64,000 bases of DNA from assembly GCA_050633625.1 (NCBI GenBank), contig JBOEGW010000011.1, forward strand, positions 248,001 through 312,000. Reading direction: 5' to 3'. This DNA comes from JBOEGW01 sp050633625 (GTDB taxonomy: Bacteria > Pseudomonadota > Alphaproteobacteria > Rhodobacterales > Rhodobacteraceae). The notes beneath the pieces were generated by a model. The model saw only the letters and a program-made list of their open reading frames with translations. It was not told the DNA's origin and made no database searches. Of this stretch, positions 62,174-64,000 are shown one piece after another. The translations under genes and the position numbers were made by a program. The first letter of the stretch is position 1. Every line of letters begins with the position of its first letter.

Positions 62174-63241
62174 CTACCCTCGGTCTGAGATCATTCGCCC
62201 GACAAGTTGTGCTGTGTAATCCACAATCGGTACGATACGTCCATAGTTTAGGCGCGTAGGCCCGATGACCCCGACCGCGCCGATAATTTTTCGCTCCGAG
62301 TTCATATAGGGAGAAACCACCAAAGAGGAACCCGAAAGTGAAAAAAGCTTGTTCTCAGAGCCAATAAAAATGCGCACACCATCGCCACTTTCGGTCACTT
62401 GAAGGAATTCTGCGATATCCCGCTTGCGCTCAAGGTCATCAAAAAGCGTTTTGATGCGCTCAAGATCGGTGCTGTCGCCGCCGTCCAGAAGGTTGGAACG
62501 CCCGCGAACGATGAGCCGTTCCGCACCATCCCCCTCGTCGAGCCAAGCCGCAAGGCCGCTTTCGACCATACTGCTTGCAAGGGCGTCAAGCTCTTGACGG
62601 CGCGCCTTTATTTCCCGCTCCACGACAGTTCGCAGCTCTGTCAAAGTGCGGCCGCCCGCGAGCGCATTGATGAAATTTGATGCTTCGCGCATGGCGCTTG
62701 GGGTCTGGCCTGTCGGTGGCGTGAAAACACGGTTCTCAACATGTCCATCCGCATAAACAAGCACAACAAGACCACGGTCCGGTGCGAGGCTTACAAACTC
62801 AATATGCTTGATAGGTGCCTCATGTTTGGGCGTCAGGACAAGACTCGCCCCTTCTGTGAGGCCGGAAAGAGCGGCACCAACCCGATCAAGCAAACCTTGG
62901 ACATTGCGCTCACCGTCCGTGACTGTTGCGTCAATTTTCTCGCGGTCAGTTGCATCCAGATCCGACACCTCAAGAAGACCATCGACAAACATGCGAAGCC
63001 CTTGTTCCGTCGGCAAGCGACCAGCAGAAACATGCGGGGAATTCAAAAGTCCCATAAGCTCAAGGTCTTGCATCACATTTCGGATGGTAGCGGCGCTCAC
63101 ATTTTCTGACAGGCTGCGCGACAACGTGCGAGACCCGACAGGTTCGCCGGTCGACAAATAGCTTTCCACCAAATGCCGAAACACCTCGCGGGAGCGATCA
63201 TTGAGTTCATCCAAACGTGGTGAGCCTTCGCCCATATTCAT
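62174..63241 (-). CDS. hrcA: Heat-inducible transcription repressor HrcA
   Basis: About 355 residues. The N-terminal winged helix shows LNDRSREVFRHLVESYLSTGEPVGSRTLSRSLSENVSAATIRNVMQDLELMGLL, and the C-terminus has SPYMNSERKIIGAVGVIGPTRLNYGRIVPIVDYTAQLV. It represses groESL through CIRCE elements. AAGGGAG precedes ATG 63241; ATG 63235 is the alternative. No CIRCE element is seen upstream of it, so it may not control itself. Confidence 0.94.
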   Translation of the reverse strand: MNMGEGSPRLDELNDRSREVFRHLVESYLSTGEPVGSRTLSRSLSENVSAATIRNVMQDLELMGLLNSPHVSAGRLPTEQGLRMFVDGLLEVSDLDATDREKIDATVTDGERNVQGLLDRVGAALSGLTEGASLVLTPKHEAPIKHIEFVSLAPDRGLVVLVYADGHVENRVFTPPTGQTPSAMREASNFINALAGGRTLTELRTVVEREIKARRQELDALASSMVESGLAAWLDEGDGAERLIVRGRSNLLDGGDSTDLERIKTLFDDLERKRDIAEFLQVTESGDGVRIFIGSENKLFSLSGSSLVVSPYMNSERKIIGAVGVIGPTRLNYGRIVPIVDYTAQLVGRMISDRG

Positions 63242-63304
63242 TGCTCCCTTGCCTTTTGGCACGACCCATGAGAACCAAAACCGAACCACATTGAAAGGAA
63301 TACC

Positions 63305-64000
63305 ATGCGTCCGTCTGGTCGAAAAATAGATGAAATGCGCTCGATTTCAATTGAGACCGGCGTCACAAAACACGCAGAAGGCTCGTGCCTGATCAAAGTA
63401 GGCGATACGCACGTCTTGTGCACGGCTTCTTTGGAAGAACGGGTTCCTCCTTTTCTGCGCAATACCGGCCAAGGCTGGGTGACGGCGGAATACGGGATGT
63501 TGCCGCGCTCCACGTCGTCGCGGATGCGCCGCGAAGCCAGCGCCGGGAAACAGGGCGGACGCACTGTCGAAATCCAACGTCTGATTGGCCGCTCTCTGCG
63601 CGCCGGGGTCGATCGTCAGGCGATGGGCGAACGTCAAATCACTGTTGATTGCGATGTCATTCAGGCGGACGGCGGAACGCGCTGCGCTGCGATCACCGGT
63701 GGGTGGGTCGCGCTTCGATTGGCTGTGAATAAGCTGATGAAAGCCGGCGACATTGCAACTGATCCCTTGGTTGATCCTGTCGCGGCGATTTCTTGCGGGA
63801 TTTACGCCGGGCAACCCGTGCTTGACCTAGATTACCCCGAAGATTCTGAAGCGGGTGTTGATGGCAATTTCGTGATGACGGGTTCTGGGCAGCTGATCGA
63901 GATTCAAATGTCGGCGGAAGGATCAACCTTTTCCCGCCCGCAGATGAACGAGTTGCTTGAATTGGCGGACAAAGGCGTTGCGGAACTCGTCGCGCTGCAA
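63305..64000 (+). CDS. rph: Ribonuclease PH, N-terminal part (cut by window edge)
   Basis: 232 codons are visible of about 238-240 expected. MRPSGRKIDEMRSISIETGVTKHAEGSCLIKVGDTHVLCTASLEE and GWVTAEYGMLPRSTSSRMRREASAGKQGGRTVEIQRLIGRSLRAGVD, plus DCDVIQADGGTRCAAITGGWVALR, are diagnostic of RNase PH, a phosphate-dependent 3'-5' exonuclease that trims tRNA precursors. AAAGGAA precedes the ATG. It is divergent from hrcA across 63 bp. Confidence 0.96.
   Translation, partial: MRPSGRKIDEMRSISIETGVTKHAEGSCLIKVGDTHVLCTASLEERVPPFLRNTGQGWVTAEYGMLPRSTSSRMRREASAGKQGGRTVEIQRLIGRSLRAGVDRQAMGERQITVDCDVIQADGGTRCAAITGGWVALRLAVNKLMKAGDIATDPLVDPVAAISCGIYAGQPVLDLDYPEDSEAGVDGNFVMTGSGQLIEIQMSAEGSTFSRPQMNELLELADKGVAELVALQ

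Noticed and set aside
63242..63304. CIRCE element between hrcA and rph
   Set aside because: No TTAGCACTC-N9-GAGTGCTAA or near match is present.
1..64000. Insertion sequences, prophage, integrons or genomic-island ends
   Set aside because: No transposase, integrase, phage structural gene or terminal inverted repeat was found; the only tRNA (24191-24266) has no repeated 3' end downstream.

Overview
The window comes from an alphaproteobacterium of the Rhodobacteraceae (Roseobacter group). The evidence is the divergent regB / senC-regA redox locus, a kinase-less DivL-like PAS protein behind a consensus CtrA site, the hemD - Mic60-like - Orf52-like string, the tsaE-amgK-murU-addB-addA-trxA string, a KpsMTE capsule exporter, RTX exoproteins and moderately high GC with compact gene packing. 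I see no insertion sequence, prophage, CRISPR array or rRNA; there is one tRNA, tRNA-Thr(CGT). About 61 protein genes cover nearly everything, and no gap exceeds 300 bp.

Layout. 1-7.9 kb is surface and export: two tail-to-tail RTX genes, kpsE-kpsT on the minus strand with kpsM divergent, then a divergent MetF-like protein. 8-10.5 kb holds an alpha/beta hydrolase and feruloyl-CoA synthase. 10.5-16.3 kb is an iron cluster: imelysin, Bfd, bacterioferritin, a di-heme DUF1111 protein, a second imelysin and a Tat-exported DUF1513 protein. 16.4-24.1 kb holds UDP-sugar dehydrogenase, an overlapping tsaD-gpsA-YciI-EVE operon, then hemD and two inner-membrane proteins. 24.2-30.9 kb is mixed: tRNA-Thr, small DUF proteins, a Kbp-like BON-LysM protein, an extensin-like protein, ahcY, an HD hydrolase, an SRPBCC membrane protein and a LysR regulator.

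30.9-44.6 kb is signalling and maintenance: regA, senC, regB, divL-like, tsaE, amgK, murU, addB, addA and trxA. 44.7-46.9 kb is envelope: a small membrane peptide, two L,D-transpeptidases and a CAP-domain lipoprotein. 46.9-53.1 kb holds an rRNA methyltransferase, the CCA enzyme, a CoA-type Nudix protein, Hsp33, a second Nudix protein, and a divergent pair made of a receiver-SpoIIE phosphatase and an Hpt protein, with two CtrA-like sites between them. 53.2-64 kb is housekeeping: argG, a ribokinase, malic enzyme, galE, mutS, grpE, hrcA and the start of rph.

The most interesting parts are the iron cluster with an iron-storage pair inside it, the CtrA-linked signalling genes, and the hemD locus, which lacks hemC and is flanked by a near-perfect 16-bp repeat. 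Starts were chosen from ribosome-binding sites and family N-termini, so several are shorter than the longest reading frame.
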